DNA of 64,000 bases from Buttiauxella izardii (GCF_003601925.1 NZ_QZWH01000016.1:1-64000); one strand, 5' to 3'. Positions 1 through 9,863 are shown, counted from the first letter of the stretch. Numbers and translations are program-made. Notes: generated by a model not told the origin, from the letters alone.

Positions 1-57
1 GTAAGCGTAGCGATACGTTGAGCTAACCAGTACTAATGAACCGTGAGGCTTAACCTT
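1..57 (+). rRNA. rrl: 23S ribosomal RNA, 3' end (partial)
   Basis: The first 57 bases match the extreme 3' end of enterobacterial 23S rRNA, finishing in the usual GCTTAACCTT. The rest of the gene lies before the window. The 5S rRNA and a tRNA-Asp follow, as at the distal end of rrnH in E. coli, and the dkgB/yafC genes after that confirm the locus. Confidence 0.95.
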
Positions 58-168
58 ACAACACCGAAGGTGTTTTGGTTGAGAGACTAAGATATTGATT
101 TTCAGCTTGAACCGAGATTTTAAGTTAATGGTTACAGATAAGACTGTGACGGTTGATGAAACAGAATA

Positions 169-288
169 TGCCTGGCGGCACTAGCGCGGTGGTCCCACCT
201 GACCCCATGCCGAACTCAGAAGTGAAACGCCGTAGCGCCGATGGTAGTGTGGGGTCTCCCCATGCGAGAGTAGGGAACTGCCAGGCTC
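169..288 (+). rRNA. rrf: 5S ribosomal RNA
   Basis: This is a 120-nt segment nearly identical to E. coli 5S rRNA. It begins TGCCTGGCGGC and ends CTGCCAGGC, so the terminal stem closes. It lies 111 nt after the 23S end within the same transcript. Confidence 0.96.
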
Positions 289-350
289 CAAATTCAAAGC
301 AGTAAGAGCCAGAAAGTGACATCTGGTGGCAGTAAGAAAAGAAATTCGGT

Positions 351-427
351 GGAGCGGTAGTTCAGTCGGTTAGAATACCTGCCTGTCACGCAGGGGGTCG
401 CGGGTTCGAGTCCCGTCCGTTCCGCCA
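351..427 (+). tRNA. aspU: tRNA-Asp (anticodon GTC), distal gene of the rRNA operon
   Basis: A 77-nt tRNA with encoded CCA at 425-427. The acceptor stem GGAGCGG pairs with CCGTTCC, the T arm contains GGTTCGAGTCCC, and the anticodon GTC is at 385-387. It is identical to the copy at 9781-9857. Its place after 5S rRNA and before dkgB matches aspU of E. coli rrnH. Confidence 0.97.
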
Positions 428-433
428 CTTATT

Positions 434-466
434 AAGCCCTGAGTCTTTTAGACTCAGGGCTTTTTT
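434..466 (+). terminator. rRNA operon terminator
   Basis: A 12-bp perfect stem (AAGCCCTGAGTC / GACTCAGGGCTT) with a five-base loop is followed by a T run, a classical intrinsic terminator. It ends the rRNA-tRNA transcript just before dkgB. Confidence 0.92.
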
Positions 467-604
467 CTTGCCTAAAATTCAGTAAAAATCGTTCAATTAT
501 TGCTTTTAAAGCAAATATCTTCTGCATTTCTCTGCCTTTTTCAGCAAAATTATTCCCTGCATAATCCTCGTATAACAAACACATATCACCCAACGAGGTA
601 AGAA

Positions 605-1408
605 ATGACAATCCCTGCATTTGGTTTAGGTACTTTCCGTTTAAAAGACGACGTAGTTATCGCATCAGTAAAAACAGCTCTTAAATTGGGCTATCGTGCT
701 GTAGACACCGCACAGATTTATGATAATGAAGCGGCTGTAGGGCAGGCTATCGAAGAGAGTGGTGTCTCACGTGATGAGCTGTTTATCACCACCAAAATTT
801 GGATTGAGAATCTAAGCAAAGATAAATTGATTCCAAGCCTGAATGAAAGCTTGCGCAAATTACGCACAGATTATGTTGATTTGACCTTAATTCACTGGCC
901 TTCGCCAAATGATGCCGTTCCGGTAGCTGAATTTATGACGGCATTACTCGAAGCAAAAAAAGAAGGACTGACGCGCCAGATTGGTATTTCTAATTTCACT
1001 ATTAATTTAATGCAGCAGGCGATTGATGCTGTTGGTGTAGAAAATATCGCAACCAACCAAATTGAGCTTTCACCTTATTTACAGAACAATAAAGTGGTTG
1101 ATTGGGCACAAGAACATGGTATCCATATCACGTCATATATGACACTTGCTTATGGTAAAGCTTTGAAAGACGAAGTCATCGCCCAAATTGCCGGGAAGCA
1201 TAACGCAACTCCGGCTCAGGTTATTTTGGCTTGGGCAATGAAACTAGGTTATGCAGTTATTCCTTCATCAACAAAACGAGAGAACCTGGAAAGTAATTTA
1301 CAGGCGCAAGATCTCATTCTAGATGTGGAAGACATGGCCGCTATTGCTACCCTCGACTGTAGCGACCGTCTTGTGAGCCCTGAAGGCCTGGCTCCTGATT
1401 GGGATTAA
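605..1408 (+). CDS. dkgB: 2,5-diketo-D-gluconate reductase B (aldo/keto reductase)
   Basis: A 267-residue cytosolic NADPH-dependent aldo/keto reductase, the usual length for DkgB. It reduces 2,5-diketogluconate, methylglyoxal and other aldehydes. The family signature is visible: catalytic Tyr in DTAQIYDNE (about residue 39), Lys in ITTKIW (about 64), His in LIHWPSP (about 97), and the cofactor-binding [13 protein letters not shown] near residue 220. The ATG is preceded by a good ribosome-binding site (GAGGTAAGAA). It follows the rRNA operon terminator and converges on yafC with only 7 bp between the stops, exactly as in E. coli. Base composition is slightly more AT-rich than that of the genes further along. 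Confidence 0.96.
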   Translation: MTIPAFGLGTFRLKDDVVIASVKTALKLGYRAVDTAQIYDNEAAVGQAIEESGVSRDELFITTKIWIENLSKDKLIPSLNESLRKLRTDYVDLTLIHWPSPNDAVPVAEFMTALLEAKKEGLTRQIGISNFTINLMQQAIDAVGVENIATNQIELSPYLQNNKVVDWAQEHGIHITSYMTLAYGKALKDEVIAQIAGKHNATPAQVILAWAMKLGYAVIPSSTKRENLESNLQAQDLILDVEDMAAIATLDCSDRLVSPEGLAPDWD

Positions 1409-1415
1409 TTATCGA

Positions 1416-2318
1416 TTACAGCCCCTGCGGGGGCTGTTGCACATGCTCACTCAGAAAATCAATAAAAGCCCGAATGCGGCTGCTGACAGCCCTATCACTG
1501 TAATACACCGCACTAAACGGCATATCAACTTGCAATAGTTTATCTGCCAGCAACTCGACGAACTTTCCATCCGTAATTTCTTTATTAATCATATAGTCAG
1601 ACAGACAAGCAATACCATTACCGGTAAGGCAAAGTTGCTTGAGTGTCTCCCCGCTATTGGATGTTATTCCCGGTGTTATGTCATACCTGAGCCCATCAGC
1701 TTGCGCGACAGGCCACTTGTTCAGACTCTCTGTTTCAGAGAATCCAAGGCAAATATGATCCTGAAGATCTTCTGCGCTATGTGGTATTCCGTTTTGCGCT
1801 AAATATTCCGGGGAGGCGATAATTTTACGCCGACTAGTAAAAAGTGGTCTGGCCCGAAGAGTTGAATCCGTCAATGTCCCCACCCGAATAGCGACATCGA
1901 CTTTACGCTCAATCAGGTTAATAAATGTCTCAGAAGAAATGAGCGAAAGTGTCACCTCTGGATAACGCTCTCGGAACGGTTTAATTAGCGGCATCAAAAG
2001 ATGGAGCATCACAGGCGTTGCAGCGTCTATGCGCAGTAAACCTCGAGGACTTTGCCTGGTTTCCATTAATTCATTTTCCGCCGCCGCCATTTCTTGCAAG
2101 ATCTGTTGTACGCGGCGGAAATAACGCTCACCTTCTTCTGTCAGGCTCAACTGGCGGGTTGTGCGATTTAAAAGAGTTACCCCTAACTTCATCTCTAATT
2201 TCTTTACCGAGCGGCTCACGGCTGAATTAGCGAGTTCAAGCTGCATTGCCGCTCGACTGAAACTCCCGCTTTCCACAACGGCGACAAAAATTGCTAACTC
2301 TTCAGAGGTGGCTTTCAT
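1416..2318 (-). CDS. yafC: LysR-family transcriptional regulator YafC
   Basis: A 300-residue LysR-type regulator: N-terminal winged helix-turn-helix (about residues 4-62, with the SFSRAA and [13 protein letters not shown] helices) and a periplasmic-binding-protein-like effector domain (about 90-295). It is very similar along its length to E. coli YafC, whose target is poorly defined. Unlike in E. coli, it is transcribed divergently from an MFS exporter gene across a 104-bp gap. LysR proteins usually regulate the divergent neighbour, so the exporter is the likeliest target (inference). Confidence 0.95.
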   Translation of the reverse strand: MKATSEELAIFVAVVESGSFSRAAMQLELANSAVSRSVKKLEMKLGVTLLNRTTRQLSLTEEGERYFRRVQQILQEMAAAENELMETRQSPRGLLRIDAATPVMLHLLMPLIKPFRERYPEVTLSLISSETFINLIERKVDVAIRVGTLTDSTLRARPLFTSRRKIIASPEYLAQNGIPHSAEDLQDHICLGFSETESLNKWPVAQADGLRYDITPGITSNSGETLKQLCLTGNGIACLSDYMINKEITDGKFVELLADKLLQVDMPFSAVYYSDRAVSSRIRAFIDFLSEHVQQPPQGL

Positions 2319-2422
2319 TATTGCTCCTGAGACAAAATTGTATTGAGATTTTGCATATTTTTGTTATTTAACCATCGGGCCATACTACGTGTCATCAAAA
2401 GACACCTGCTATGGAGTAAATT

Positions 2423-3598
2423 ATGCCTCTGGCACTATGGGCGCTGACGATCAGTGCATTTGCAATCGGTACTACAGAATTTGTGATTGTTGGTTTGGTG
2501 CCAACAATTGCGGATCAACTCTCAATTTCATTACCCTCTGCTGGATTGTTAGTTTCAATTTACGCGTTGGGCGTTGCTGTCGGTGCTCCGGTTCTAACGG
2601 CATTAACCGGGAAATTGCCTCGCAAGCAATTATTAATTGGCCTGATGGCGTTATTTACAGCGGGTAATCTACTAGCATGGCTTTCGCCAAACTATGAAAC
2701 GTTGGTTGTTGCTCGTCTGCTTACGGGACTTGCACACGGTGTGTTCTTCTCTATTGGCTCAACCATCGCAACCAGCCTGGTTCCCAAAGAAAAAGCGGCA
2801 TCTGCTATCGCCATTATGTTTGGTGGTTTAACCGTCGCACTGGTAACCGGCGTACCACTTGGGACGTTCATTGGTCAGCATTTTGGATGGCGTGAAACAT
2901 TCCTCGCAGTTTCTGCTATTGGTGTAATTGCATTAATCAGCAGCACGATTTTGGTTCCTAAAGATATTCCAACTCGTGCGGTTGCCAGCATAAAAGAACA
3001 ATTGAAAGTGATGACTCACCCTCGCTTATTGATCATTTATGCAATCACTGCTCTGGGTTATGGTGGCGTGTTTACTGCATTTACCTTCCTGGCGCCGATG
3101 ATGCAAGATCTTGCTGGGTATTCACCGTCAGCGGTAAGCTGGATTTTATTAGGTTATGGTGTCTCCGTTGCGGTGGGTAACATCTGGGGCGGAAAACTGG
3201 CTGACCGTCACGGTGCCGTACCCGCGTTGAAGTTTATTTTTGCAGCTCTTGCTGCATTACTTTTGGTCTTCCAGTTTACGGCGAGCTCACATATTGGCGC
3301 TTTGGTAACGGTGTTAGTTATGGGTATTTTCGCCTTCGGCAATGTACCAGGTTTGCAGGTTTATGTTGTGCAGAAAGCGGAGCTTTACACGCCAAATGCG
3401 GTAGATGTTGCTTCTGGTTTGAATATCGCTGCTTTTAATGTTGGCATCGCTTTAGGATCGGTAATTGGTGGTCAGACTGTTCAAAGCTTTGGTTTGGCTC
3501 AAACGCCGTGGATTGGCGCGGTCATTGTTGTGGGGGCATTACTCTTAATTACGTTAAGTGGCCGACTTGATACACGCCGTGAAGTAGCTATCGGATAA
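2423..3598 (+). CDS. MFS drug/sugar exporter (AraJ/YdhP-like, DHA1 family)
   Basis: A 391-residue, 12-transmembrane inner-membrane transporter of the major facilitator superfamily. The N terminus (SAFAIGTTEFVIVGLVP, about residues 10-26) and the loop 2-3 segment GKLPRKQLL are typical of the DHA1 group containing AraJ, YdhP and chloramphenicol-efflux proteins. The likely role is proton-driven export of a small molecule or drug; the substrate cannot be read from sequence. The ATG has a GGAG site 7 nt upstream. The gene lies between yafC and yafD, which are adjacent in E. coli K-12, so it is an insertion relative to that gene order, divergent from the LysR gene. Confidence 0.88.
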   Translation: MPLALWALTISAFAIGTTEFVIVGLVPTIADQLSISLPSAGLLVSIYALGVAVGAPVLTALTGKLPRKQLLIGLMALFTAGNLLAWLSPNYETLVVARLLTGLAHGVFFSIGSTIATSLVPKEKAASAIAIMFGGLTVALVTGVPLGTFIGQHFGWRETFLAVSAIGVIALISSTILVPKDIPTRAVASIKEQLKVMTHPRLLIIYAITALGYGGVFTAFTFLAPMMQDLAGYSPSAVSWILLGYGVSVAVGNIWGGKLADRHGAVPALKFIFAALAALLLVFQFTASSHIGALVTVLVMGIFAFGNVPGLQVYVVQKAELYTPNAVDVASGLNIAAFNVGIALGSVIGGQTVQSFGLAQTPWIGAVIVVGALLLITLSGRLDTRREVAIG

Positions 3599-3605
3599 GA
3601 CATTT

Positions 3606-3641
3606 GAACAAGACCGTTAGCAATTACTTACGGTCTTGTTC
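3606..3641. terminator. Hairpin after the MFS gene
   Basis: A 12-bp perfect inverted repeat (GAACAAGACCGT / ACGGTCTTGTTC) with a 12-base loop starts 8 bases after the stop codon. There is no strong T run, so termination is likely but not certain. Confidence 0.65.
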
Positions 3642-3748
3642 ATCAATGGTTTGAATTGGTCGTTGAAACTCTGTACTAAAGTCCCTATAACTGAAAGACA
3701 GCCTTCGACGTGGAGGCTTCTTTAGTTAAAGGGGTCATTAGTAAAAAC

Positions 3749-4546
3749 GTGCGCAAAAATACTTATGCCATGAGATATGTTGCCGGTCAGCCAGCAGAAC
3801 GCATTCTGCCGCCTGGCTCTTTTGCAACTATTGGTCAGGCATTACCGCCCGGAGAGCCTTTACCTAGCGAAGCTTCTTTAAAAGTCTTGGTTTGGAATAT
3901 CTTTAAGCAACAGCGAGCCGAATGGCTTTCGGTGCTGCAAAATTTTGGTAAAGATGCTCACCTCGTTTTATTGCAAGAAGCACAGGCTACTCCTGAGCTT
4001 GTGAAATTTGCCACCAGTAACTATCTGGCCGCAGATCAGGTTCCGGCATTTGTACTGCCTCAGCACCCCTCAGGTGTGATGACTCTGTCCGCTGCACATC
4101 CCGTCTATTGCTGCCCACTGCGTGAACGGGAACCTATTTTACGTTTATCTAAATCTGCATTAGTCACTGTTTATCCACTGCCTGATGGTCGCTTATTGAT
4201 GGTGGTGAATATTCATGCTGTGAATTTCAGCTTGGGCGTGGATGTCTACAGCAAGCAGCTCGGGCCGATTGGTGATCAAATCGGGCATCATACTGGTCCG
4301 ATTATCATGGCGGGAGATTTCAACGCCTGGAGCCGATCACGTATGAATGCGCTGTACCGCTTTGCTCGTGAGATGGCTTTGCGCGAAGTTCGCTTTACTG
4401 ATGATCACCGCCGTCGCGCTTTTGGTCGCCCTCTCGATTTTGTGTTTTACCGTGGATTAAACGTTACTGAAGCCTCTGTGCTGGTTACCCGTGCGTCTGA
4501 TCACAACCCTCTACTAGTCGAATTCCGTCCCGGCAAACCTGATTGA
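3749..4546 (+). CDS. yafD: Endonuclease/exonuclease/phosphatase-family protein YafD
   Basis: A 265-residue EEP-superfamily protein (DNase I-like fold). Family residues are visible: [13 protein letters not shown] near residue 52, LLQEAQ (metal-binding Glu), [17 protein letters not shown] (Asp/Asn pair) and the terminal [10 protein letters not shown] motif (catalytic Asp-His). It aligns along its length with E. coli YafD, whose substrate is not established. A GTG start is chosen because it gives the E. coli-like N terminus ([10 protein letters not shown]). An in-frame ATG at 3770 is the alternative, and neither has a strong ribosome-binding site. It is probably co-transcribed with yafE. Confidence 0.92.
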   Translation: MRKNTYAMRYVAGQPAERILPPGSFATIGQALPPGEPLPSEASLKVLVWNIFKQQRAEWLSVLQNFGKDAHLVLLQEAQATPELVKFATSNYLAADQVPAFVLPQHPSGVMTLSAAHPVYCCPLREREPILRLSKSALVTVYPLPDGRLLMVVNIHAVNFSLGVDVYSKQLGPIGDQIGHHTGPIIMAGDFNAWSRSRMNALYRFAREMALREVRFTDDHRRRAFGRPLDFVFYRGLNVTEASVLVTRASDHNPLLVEFRPGKPD

Positions 4547-4622
4547 AGTGAGGTTAGTCAGGTCTGCCACTGGGCAGAGCTGTGTGCTGCCCTTACTTAT
4601 AATCAACTGCAAGGACAATACA

Positions 4623-5390
4623 ATGACAACACAAACTCACCATGACAAAGTCAGTCAACAATTCAGCTCGCAGGCAAGTGCCTACCTGAGTAGCGCTGTA
4701 CATGCTTCGGGGCGAGACTTGGAGCGCTTAAATGCGCGTCTGGCTGATTTTCCTGAGGCAAAACTGCTCGATTTAGGATGTGGGGCAGGGCATGCAAGTT
4801 TTATTGCCGCGTCGCAGGTGAAAGAAGTTGTCGCTTATGACCTTTCTGAACAGATGCTGTCAGTTGTCAGTGATGCAGCAAGAGCCCGCAGTATTGCGAA
4901 TATCACGACGCAGCATGGATATGCTGAAGTCTTACCATTTAACGATGGTTCCTTTGATATTGTGATTACCCGCTATTCAGCCCACCACTGGCATGATGTT
5001 GGAAAAGCGCTGCGTGAAGTTAAGCGTGTGTTGAAACCCGGCGGTATGGTTATCTTTATGGATGTGATGTCCCCAGGACATCCGGTTCTTGATATCTGGT
5101 TGCAAACGGTGGAAGCATTGCGGGATACCTCGCATGTCCATAATTATTCCAGTGGAGAATTTCTGAGTTTGTTTAATGATGCAGGCCTGGTAACCCAAAG
5201 CTTACTGTGCGACCGTTTAGTCCTGGAATACTCAAGCTGGATCGCACGTATGCGTACACCTGCGGTGATGGCCGATGCTATTCGTGCTTACCAGCAAAGT
5301 GCATCAGACGAAGTACAGCGTTACTTTGAGCTGCAGGCAGATGGCTCGTTTACCAGTGACATTGTGATGTTAGAGGCGAAAAAAGCCTGA
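4623..5390 (+). CDS. yafE: SAM-dependent methyltransferase YafE
   Basis: A 255-residue class I methyltransferase. The SAM-binding glycine loop LLDLGCGAGHAS lies near residue 48, followed by VVAYDLSEQML (ribose-binding acidic residue), FDIVITRYSAHHW, and LKPGGMVIFMDV near 140, the usual Methyltransf_11 order. The substrate is unknown. The ATG follows AAGGACAATACA. It lies 76 bp downstream of yafD on the same strand. The E. coli K-12 protein is shorter, so this copy appears to be the intact full-length form. Confidence 0.92.
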   Translation: MTTQTHHDKVSQQFSSQASAYLSSAVHASGRDLERLNARLADFPEAKLLDLGCGAGHASFIAASQVKEVVAYDLSEQMLSVVSDAARARSIANITTQHGYAEVLPFNDGSFDIVITRYSAHHWHDVGKALREVKRVLKPGGMVIFMDVMSPGHPVLDIWLQTVEALRDTSHVHNYSSGEFLSLFNDAGLVTQSLLCDRLVLEYSSWIARMRTPAVMADAIRAYQQSASDEVQRYFELQADGSFTSDIVMLEAKKA

Positions 5391-5409
5391 CATTTAGAAA
5401 TAGAAATAA

Positions 5410-5434
5410 AAAAGGCACCATCAAGGTGCCTTTT
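5410..5434. terminator. Bidirectional terminator between yafE and mltD
   Basis: A 10-bp stem (AAAAGGCACC / GGTGCCTTTT) with a five-base loop, with A/T runs on both sides, sits between convergent genes. It can terminate both. Confidence 0.9.
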
Positions 5435-5448
5435 CTTCAGATAAACAA

Positions 5449-6807
5449 TCACGTATCCGGTGTAGAGTTATTGCTGACAAACAGCGTTAACTGATCGCCA
5501 GGTTTCAGGTTGTCCGTATCATCGTTCCAGCGCAGAACATCTTTGATGTTCACACCGTGACGTTTCGCGATACTCGACAAGGAATCACCCTTACGCACCT
5601 TATAAGTGATGCTGTCGTTCTTAGCTAAACTCTGAGCGCCATTTTTGACACTAAGCGTTTGGCCAACTTTAATGTGTGCACCACGTATGCCGTTCCAGCT
5701 TTGCAAATCTTTGCTGCTTACACCTAAGCGGGAAGCAATGCTCGATAAGGTATCACCTGAACGAACACGATAAGACTTGCTGCCACCTGCAGTTCTGCTG
5801 TTATCAGCGATCATGCGAGGTTGCACGGCTTCGATTTCACCTGAGGCCAGAGAGGCTTTCAGTTGATCAGCATGTTTTTTGGGCACCATCACATAACGCT
5901 GATTTTTGCCAACCGTCGAGGTTTTAACCCCAGCATTGAACGTCTTGAGCGTACTTAATGGTATTCCCGCCATTTCGGCCACTTGTGTCAGCGCTACCGG
6001 ATCACTCACTTCAACTCGTGCTAAAGCACGACTTTCGTCAGTTGTTGGTAGACGCACACCGTACTTTTGGCTGTTCTTGAGAATATCACTCAAAGCCAGC
6101 ATTTTTGGCACGTAAATCTTGGTTTCCCGTGGCAGTGAAAGCGACCAAAAATCCGTAGGTAAACCACGAGCTTTATTCGCTTTCATTGCCTTCAGTACAC
6201 GACCTTCGCCGCTGTTGTACGCCGCCACGGTTAACAACCAGTCGCCGTCAAACATCTTATTCAGACGCTGCATCATATCGAGAGCAGCAGTGGTCGAAGC
6301 CACTACATCACGACGTGCATCGTATGCTTTGGTCTGTTTTAAACCATAATTTCGACCCGTGCTCGGTACAATCTGCCAGATGCCAGCGGCATTTGCAGAA
6401 GAGGTAGCGTGCGGGTCAAAAGCGCTCTCCACTATGGGTAGTAGTACTAGTTCCATTGGCATGTTACGTTTCTTAACTTGCCCGGCAATCCAGTACATAT
6501 ACGGCTCTGCCCGTAATGTTACATCGTGGAGATAGCTCTTATTCTTTAGGTACTTCTGTTTCTCTTCGCGGATCCGGGTATTCTCCGGTATCCCCATCTT
6601 TAGCTCGTCGCCAATGAAGTTCCACAAGTTTTGATTCTGCGCGAGGTATGTCCCATCGTCCATCCATCGCGTACCTGTGTACTTTCCTGCTTCACCTTGA
6701 CCAGCTGCAGACAGACTCTGTGCGTGCTGTTGGATGTTGCCGTCATGCTTCGACGCCTGGCACCCCACTAGCAGGACAGAGGCGAGTAATATCGCTTTTG
6801 CCTTCAT
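5449..6807 (-). CDS. mltD: Membrane-bound lytic murein transglycosylase D
   Basis: A 452-residue outer-membrane lipoprotein that cleaves peptidoglycan glycan strands to 1,6-anhydromuropeptides. A lipoprotein signal peptide ends in LLVGC (Cys16). The SLT-type catalytic domain follows (about 110-220), with catalytic Glu in VESAFDPHA and the downstream AAGIWQ and AAYNSG motifs. Two LysM peptidoglycan-binding repeats lie near the C terminus (YRVRSGDTLSSIASRLG and YKVRKGDSLSSIAKRHG). Length and order match E. coli MltD. gloB lies upstream on the same strand, 71 bp away. Confidence 0.96.
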   Translation of the reverse strand: MKAKAILLASVLLVGCQASKHDGNIQQHAQSLSAAGQGEAGKYTGTRWMDDGTYLAQNQNLWNFIGDELKMGIPENTRIREEKQKYLKNKSYLHDVTLRAEPYMYWIAGQVKKRNMPMELVLLPIVESAFDPHATSSANAAGIWQIVPSTGRNYGLKQTKAYDARRDVVASTTAALDMMQRLNKMFDGDWLLTVAAYNSGEGRVLKAMKANKARGLPTDFWSLSLPRETKIYVPKMLALSDILKNSQKYGVRLPTTDESRALARVEVSDPVALTQVAEMAGIPLSTLKTFNAGVKTSTVGKNQRYVMVPKKHADQLKASLASGEIEAVQPRMIADNSRTAGGSKSYRVRSGDTLSSIASRLGVSSKDLQSWNGIRGAHIKVGQTLSVKNGAQSLAKNDSITYKVRKGDSLSSIAKRHGVNIKDVLRWNDDTDNLKPGDQLTLFVSNNSTPDT

Positions 6808-6878
6808 GTGTGTGTCAATTGGTTGCTTAAAAGACGAGCAAGAATACCTTCCACTTTAAAACAACACAACCAGAAAAT

Positions 6879-7634
6879 TCAGAATGTATCTTTCTTTGTC
6901 CGTAACCAGGCGAATATCTGCTGTGGTTGTTGCAAGTTTGTTTCTTTGTTGATTTTTTCTTTTAAATCAACGTCATTAGTTCTTAGAAATAAATTTATTT
7001 TCCGCTCATTTCCTAAAGAACTGGGGAGGGTTGATTGGTTTTTTGCGCGTAACTCATTAACTTTACGACAGTATTGGTTTAACTCATCATCCTCAGGCAG
7101 GATGGATAAGGAAAACTTTATGTTTGAGAGCGTGTACTCATGAGCACAACAAATTAACGTTTCTGCTGGCAGGTGGTTAAGCTTTTGAAAAGAATCATAC
7201 ATATTTTCTGCGGTACCCTCGAAAAGCCTGCCGCATCCCCCTGAAAACATCGTGTCGCCGCAAAAAAGATAAGGTTTACTGTAGAAACAGATATGTCCTA
7301 AAGTGTGACCGGGTGTAGCAATTACAGTAAATTCAGACTTTAAAATATTGACCTTATCTCCCTCTCTGACTACCCGGTTCGTTCCCTTATCTTGTGTCTC
7401 TTCGGGACCATATACCACAAGGCCTGGATACTTTTTGAGAAGTTCTTTTACGCCGCCAACGTGGTCGTGATGGTGATGGGTCAATAAAATAGCTTCCGGT
7501 TGCCACTGGTTCTCTTCAAGGGCTTTAAGTACTGGCTCGGCTTCACCCGGGTCGACAATAATGCATTTACCCTGTTCGTCGTTCAGAACCCAGATGTAGT
7601 TATCCTGAAATGCTGGAATACTGTTAAGATTCAT
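6879..7634 (-). CDS. gloB: Hydroxyacylglutathione hydrolase (glyoxalase II)
   Basis: A 251-residue metallo-beta-lactamase-fold enzyme that hydrolyses S-lactoylglutathione to D-lactate and glutathione, completing methylglyoxal detoxification. The binuclear metal site is plain: [10 protein letters not shown] at about residues 52-61, the histidine in TPGHTLGH (about 110), the Asp in [12 protein letters not shown] (about 127), and the histidine in CAHEYTLSN (about 165). It is divergent from yafS with 36 bp between the start codons. dkgB nearby also acts on methylglyoxal, a functional theme rather than an operon. Confidence 0.96.
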   Translation of the reverse strand: MNLNSIPAFQDNYIWVLNDEQGKCIIVDPGEAEPVLKALEENQWQPEAILLTHHHHDHVGGVKELLKKYPGLVVYGPEETQDKGTNRVVREGDKVNILKSEFTVIATPGHTLGHICFYSKPYLFCGDTMFSGGCGRLFEGTAENMYDSFQKLNHLPAETLICCAHEYTLSNIKFSLSILPEDDELNQYCRKVNELRAKNQSTLPSSLGNERKINLFLRTNDVDLKEKINKETNLQQPQQIFAWLRTKKDTF

Positions 7635-7670
7635 AATTAAACCTCTCTGAATTACGTTAAGAAGGTAGTG

Positions 7671-8432
7671 ATGAAGCCGGCAAGGATACCTGATTATTTC
7701 GTTTCACCACATCATTGGGGAGAGCTGCCCTGGGGCGAGTACTACCGCGAAGCTCTGGAAAATCAGCTTCAGCCCTGGCTCGCTAAAATGTTTGGTTTGC
7801 ATCTGTTGAAGATTGGTAACTTAAGCACAGAAATTAACACTGAAGCATGCGCAATTTCACATCAGGTGAATGTCGCATTGCAAGGCGACAGGCTTCAGGT
7901 TAATGCAAATCCCCTTTATTTGCCCTTTGCCGCAAAATCAGTGGATGCTTGTATGTTGGCTCATACATTGCCCTGGTGCCAGGATCCTCACGGATTGCTC
8001 CGCGAGGCTGATCGTGTATTGATTGATGATGGTTGGCTAATTCTGAGTAGTTTTAACCCGGTGAGTTTGCTTGGGTTGGGCAAAACAATACCGTTTGTGC
8101 GCAAACGTTCGCCATATCATTGTCGAATGTTCACTCCCATGAGGATGTTCGATTGGCTGTCATTACTGAATTTTGAGGTGATGCATCAGCGCAGTTTCCA
8201 GGTTTTACCCTGGAGTAAGCAAGGTGGGAAAATGCTCAGTACCCATCTTCCGGCTTTGGGATGTATGCATGTCATTGTGGCGCGTAAGCGGACTTTGCCA
8301 CTTACGCTTAACCCAATGAAAAGTCGAAAAGCAAAAACACAAATTCGATCAGCGGTCGGCGCGACCAGGCAATTTAGAGAAACGACTAAGGTTTCGACGC
8401 CTCTGGCTGATAGCCAACATCCTCACGAGTAG
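7671..8432 (+). CDS. yafS: Methyltransferase-like protein YafS
   Basis: A 253-residue SAM-methyltransferase-like protein of unassigned function that aligns throughout with E. coli YafS ([11 protein letters not shown] start, [21 protein letters not shown] core near residue 100). The conserved core resembles the second half of a Methyltransf_11 domain, while the usual glycine-rich SAM loop is not obvious. ATG 7671 is chosen because AAGAAGG lies 5 nt upstream. Its 3' end overlaps the convergent rnhA gene by 47 bp. Confidence 0.92.
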   Translation: MKPARIPDYFVSPHHWGELPWGEYYREALENQLQPWLAKMFGLHLLKIGNLSTEINTEACAISHQVNVALQGDRLQVNANPLYLPFAAKSVDACMLAHTLPWCQDPHGLLREADRVLIDDGWLILSSFNPVSLLGLGKTIPFVRKRSPYHCRMFTPMRMFDWLSLLNFEVMHQRSFQVLPWSKQGGKMLSTHLPALGCMHVIVARKRTLPLTLNPMKSRKAKTQIRSAVGATRQFRETTKVSTPLADSQHPHE

Positions 8433-8862
8433 GATTGGACGCTGCTTCACGCGCAAGTTCATCGCAGCGTTCATTCTCAGGGTGACCGGCATGGCCTTTT
8501 ACCCATTCCCATGTGATTTTATGTTCGCTCAAGGCCGCATCCAGTCGCTGCCATAGATCGACATTCTTCACGGGTTTTTTATCGGCCGTTTTCCAGCCCC
8601 GTTTCTTCCAGTTATGAATCCATTGAGTAATACCCTGGCGCACATACTGGCTATCGGTACTTAGAACGACGTCACAATGTTCAACTAAAGCTTCAAGAGC
8701 CACGATTGCCGCCATCATTTCCATGCGGTTATTTGTGGTTAATCGAAAACCTTCGCTGAAGATTTTTTCATGCTGTTTGTATCGTAAAATAGCACCGTAC
8801 CCACCCGGTCCGGGGTTACCGAGGCAAGAGCCATCGGTGAAAATTTCTACCTGTTTGCGCAT
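8386..8862 (-). CDS. rnhA: Ribonuclease HI
   Basis: A 158-residue enzyme that degrades the RNA strand of RNA-DNA hybrids (R-loops, primer removal, limiting initiation away from oriC). The carboxylate catalytic residues are visible in [14 protein letters not shown] (Asp about 10), NRMEMMAA (Glu about 48), STDSQY (Asp about 70) and the [10 protein letters not shown]-like region near the C terminus (Asp about 134). The ATG at 8862 gives the E. coli-like start MRKQVEIF; longer in-frame starts run into the divergent dnaQ gene. The rnhA-dnaQ divergent pair is conserved. Confidence 0.96.
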   Translation of the reverse strand: MRKQVEIFTDGSCLGNPGPGGYGAILRYKQHEKIFSEGFRLTTNNRMEMMAAIVALEALVEHCDVVLSTDSQYVRQGITQWIHNWKKRGWKTADKKPVKNVDLWQRLDAALSEHKITWEWVKGHAGHPENERCDELAREAASNPTREDVGYQPEASKP

Positions 8863-8914
8863 CTCTGGTAGACTTCCTGTGATTAAAAAACCAAGTCTGA
8901 CATAAACGAGCGCC

Positions 8915-9646
8915 ATGAGCACACCAATTACACGACAGATAGTCCTCGATACAGAAACCACCGGTATGAACCAAATCGGTGCTCACTATGAAGGGCATCG
9001 TATTATTGAAATCGGTGCGGTTGAAGTTATCAACCGCCGCCTGACGGGTAATAACTTCCATGTCTATCTGAAACCCGATCGGCTGGTGGACCCGGAAGCG
9101 TTTGGCGTGCATGGAATTGCCGATGAGTTTCTGGCGGACAAACCAACCTTTGAGCAGGTTGCTGATTCATTTATGGATTACATCCGCGGCGCGGAACTTG
9201 TTATCCATAACGCCTCGTTTGATATCGGGTTTATGGATTACGAATTCAGTAAACTCAAACGCGATATCCCTAAAACTAATACCTTCTGCAAAGTTACAGA
9301 TAGCCTGGCGCTGGCGCGTAAGATGTTTCCGGGCAAACGTAATAGCCTTGATGCACTGTGTTCTCGCTATGAGATAGACAACAGCAAACGAACACTGCAC
9401 GGCGCATTGCTCGATGCCCAAATCCTGTCCGACGTCTATTTGATGATGACGGGTGGGCAAACTTCTCTGAAATTCGCCATGGAAGGGGATGTACAACAAC
9501 GAACTGGAGACAACGAAATTCAGCGTGTTGTGCGTCATGCATCGGGTATACGCATCATTCGTGCCAGTGATGTTGAACTGGATGCGCATGAATCGCGGCT
9601 CGACCTCGTTGAGAAGAAGGGCGGAAGCTGCCTGTGGCGCATGTAA
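8915..9646 (+). CDS. dnaQ: DNA polymerase III epsilon subunit (3'-5' proofreading exonuclease)
   Basis: A 243-residue DnaQ. The exonuclease motifs are intact: ExoI DTETTGM at about residues 12-18, ExoII in HNASFDIGF near 98, and ExoIII H-x(4)-D in LHGALLDAQ near 162. The C-terminal segment that binds the alpha subunit ends in [10 protein letters not shown]. It acts in the replisome core with alpha and theta. It is divergent from rnhA, with 52 bp holding both promoters. Confidence 0.97.
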   Translation: MSTPITRQIVLDTETTGMNQIGAHYEGHRIIEIGAVEVINRRLTGNNFHVYLKPDRLVDPEAFGVHGIADEFLADKPTFEQVADSFMDYIRGAELVIHNASFDIGFMDYEFSKLKRDIPKTNTFCKVTDSLALARKMFPGKRNSLDALCSRYEIDNSKRTLHGALLDAQILSDVYLMMTGGQTSLKFAMEGDVQQRTGDNEIQRVVRHASGIRIIRASDVELDAHESRLDLVEKKGGSCLWRM

Positions 9647-9664
9647 AATCAGCAAGAATGGATT

Positions 9665-9708
9665 AAAACTAACCGTTTGGGCGAAAATTGCGGCAAACGG
9701 TTAGTTTT
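9665..9708 (+). terminator. Terminator after dnaQ
   Basis: A perfect 14-bp inverted repeat (AAAACTAACCGTTT / AAACGGTTAGTTTT) with a 16-base loop lies between dnaQ and the tRNA gene. Confidence 0.8.
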
Positions 9709-9780
9709 AGAAGAAAAATCGTTGACGCTTATCAGTGCTATACGTATTATCTGCCTCGTTCCCGACGGGGAACAAAACGC

Positions 9781-9857
9781 GGAGCGGTAGTTCAGTCGGT
9801 TAGAATACCTGCCTGTCACGCAGGGGGTCGCGGGTTCGAGTCCCGTCCGTTCCGCCA
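9781..9857 (+). tRNA. aspV: tRNA-Asp (anticodon GTC), second copy
   Basis: Identical in all 77 bases to the tRNA at 351-427, with the anticodon at 9815-9817 and CCA encoded. Its position after dnaQ matches aspV of E. coli, a known hot spot for accessory DNA. Here the T6SS island begins directly downstream. Confidence 0.97.
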
Positions 9858-9863
9858 CAATTA

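Noticed and set aside
9167-9655. 162-codon frame opposite dnaQ
   Set aside because: Antisense shadow of a well-conserved gene, with no start site or known family.
9781-9857. Classical tRNA-integrated element using the aspV 3' end as attachment site
   Set aside because: The tRNA 3' end is not repeated at the right border, only the terminator is, and no integrase gene is present.
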